Source: an uncultured Nitrospinaceae bacterium (lineage in GTDB: Bacteria; Nitrospinota; Nitrospinia; Nitrospinales; VA-1). From it: a stretch of DNA of 7,122 nt. The stretch lies in contig CAJJDL010000063.1 of assembly GCA_905182935.1 (NCBI GenBank), forward strand, positions 1-7,122. The letters are read 5' to 3'. The notes beneath the pieces were generated by a model. The model was not told where the DNA came from, did not search any database, and saw only the letters and a list, made by a program, of their open reading frames with translations. Positions 6,404-7,122 of this stretch are shown here, piece after piece. The first letter of the stretch is position 1. Each line of letters begins with the position of its first letter. Both the position numbers and the translations under genes were made by a program.

Positions 6404-7122
6404 TTAACTTCCTTTATTAATATTTTTTTTAGAAAACCCGGCAATAACTATAGTAATCTCACCTTTTAATTTTCGTTTGTCAGCAATAGTCATTAGCTCT
6501 TCCAGCGTACCCCGGAGCACTTCCTCATAAATTTTAGTCAATTCTCTAGCTAAAACCGCCTGACGATTACCCATAACCTGATAAAGCTCATTAAGAGTTT
6601 TTGCCAGTCTATGGGGTGACTCAAAAAGTACAATTGTCCGTTTTTCTTCTACTAAATTTTCGATAAAAGTTTTACGCCCTTTTTTACGAGGCAGAAATCC
6701 TTCGAACACAAAACGGTTAACTGGCAAACCTGACACCGTAAGCGCTCCCAATACTGCTGACGGACCAGGAAGTGAAACCACGGAGACACTTTCATCAAGA
6801 GCAGCTCGAACCAAATAATAAAGTGGGTCAGAGACCCCTGGAGTTCCAGCATCAGAAACGAGAGCCAAGTCCTGGCCTTTTAAAAGACGGGATATAAAAT
6901 GATCAGACTTTTTTACCTGGTTATAACTGTTAAAGCTCGATAGAGGTGTCTTGATATCATAATGTTTTAACAATACCCCGGTTCGTCTCGTATCTTCTGC
7001 AGCAATAAGGTCAACATTATTGAGCATTTCTATTGCGCGGTGAGTAATATCTTTTAAATTACCAATGGGGGTACTTACAATATATAAAGTTCCAACCTCT
7101 ATTTCTAACGTTACTTTGTTAT
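6404..7122 (-). CDS. rsmI: 16S rRNA (cytidine(1402)-2'-O)-methyltransferase RsmI, 5' end outside window
   Basis: RsmI uses SAM to 2'-O-methylate C1402 of 16S rRNA in the ribosomal P site. The frame stays open to the window edge: 31 codons upstream of the Met at 7027 encode a typical RsmI N-terminus with GTLYIVSTPIGNL, followed by LIAAEDTRRTG, then LVSDAGTPGVSDP and SLPGPSA, all hallmark tetrapyrrole-methylase-fold motifs of this family. No start codon is visible in the added stretch, so the true start lies beyond 7122 and starting at 7027 would delete the first conserved motif. About 238 residues are visible. The protein stops soon after the GEITIVIAG strand, so it lacks the C-terminal helix-turn-helix extension that brings E. 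coli RsmI to about 286 residues. Its TAA is separated from the next start codon by a single base, suggesting co-transcription and coupled translation. Identification is very secure; the short C-terminus is read directly from the sequence. Confidence 0.95.
   Translation of the reverse strand, partial: NKVTLEIEVGTLYIVSTPIGNLKDITHRAIEMLNNVDLIAAEDTRRTGVLLKHYDIKTPLSSFNSYNQVKKSDHFISRLLKGQDLALVSDAGTPGVSDPLYYLVRAALDESVSVVSLPGPSAVLGALTVSGLPVNRFVFEGFLPRKKGRKTFIENLVEEKRTIVLFESPHRLAKTLNELYQVMGNRQAVLARELTKIYEEVLRGTLEELMTIADKRKLKGEITIVIAGFSKKNINKGS
6408..6414 (-). promoter_or_regulatory. Ribosome binding site of the ParA-like gene, inside the end of rsmI
   Basis: AAGGAAG lies 5 nt before the ATG at 6402 and overlaps the last sense codons of rsmI. 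It decides the ParA start: the longer frame opening at a TTG (6444) has no such site and would only add 14 residues ahead of the conserved MAIISIIGHKGGVGKTT. The arrangement indicates translational coupling to rsmI. Confidence 0.75.

Noticed and set aside
6652..6852. 66-codon minus-strand frame within rsmI
   Set aside because: It lies in an alternative frame inside conserved RsmI motifs and has no features of its own.
6400..7027. Reading rsmI as starting at the Met at 7027
   Set aside because: The frame continues upstream with the essential GTLYIVSTPIGNL motif, so this Met is internal.

Overview
This 7.1-kb, AT-rich window looks like a piece of chromosome from a low-GC gammaproteobacterium. 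The main reasons are a DUF484 protein, an LptM (YifL-type) lipoprotein and an arginine-biosynthesis pair (argH and a short ArgA-like acetyltransferase). The genus cannot be fixed from the sequence. All eight genes I can support lie on the minus strand, so in transcription order the window reads from high to low coordinates. I found no tRNA, rRNA, CRISPR array, insertion sequence or attachment site.

Transcription order: (1) rsmI, a 16S rRNA 2'-O-methyltransferase whose 5' end runs off the window at 7122; it stops one base before (2) a 441-residue ParA/MinD-type ATPase (6402-5077) whose ribosome binding site lies inside the last rsmI codons. After an AT-rich 139-nt gap comes (3) a membrane-anchored YkuD L,D-transpeptidase (4937-3804), then, 51 nt on, (4) argH (3752-2355), and 49 nt further (5) a tiny lptM gene of 37 codons (2305-2192). 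Next are (6) a DUF484/GAF-like protein (2017-1253), (7) a GNAT acetyltransferase resembling short N-acetylglutamate synthases (1088-579), and (8) an 88-residue protein (341-75) that looks like a miniature flagellar rod/hook-family protein.

How the genes fit together: ArgH and the GNAT protein probably carry out the last and first steps of arginine synthesis; in some marine gammaproteobacteria these two activities are fused. LptM assists maturation of the LPS export machine. The L,D-transpeptidase modifies peptidoglycan in the periplasm and sits directly after a ParA-like positioning ATPase; its long cytoplasmic N-terminus would allow contact with a cytoplasmic partner, but this link is inferred from gene order only. 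lptM and DUF484 usually bracket lysA and dapF in gammaproteobacteria; here both are absent between them.

Gaps are short. The longest is 342-578 (237 nt), AT-rich, holding a possible promoter and a strong Shine-Dalgarno for the last gene. The others are 2018-2191, 1089-1252 and 4938-5076, with weak candidate promoters or AT-rich inverted repeats. Positions 1-74 hold nothing I can identify.
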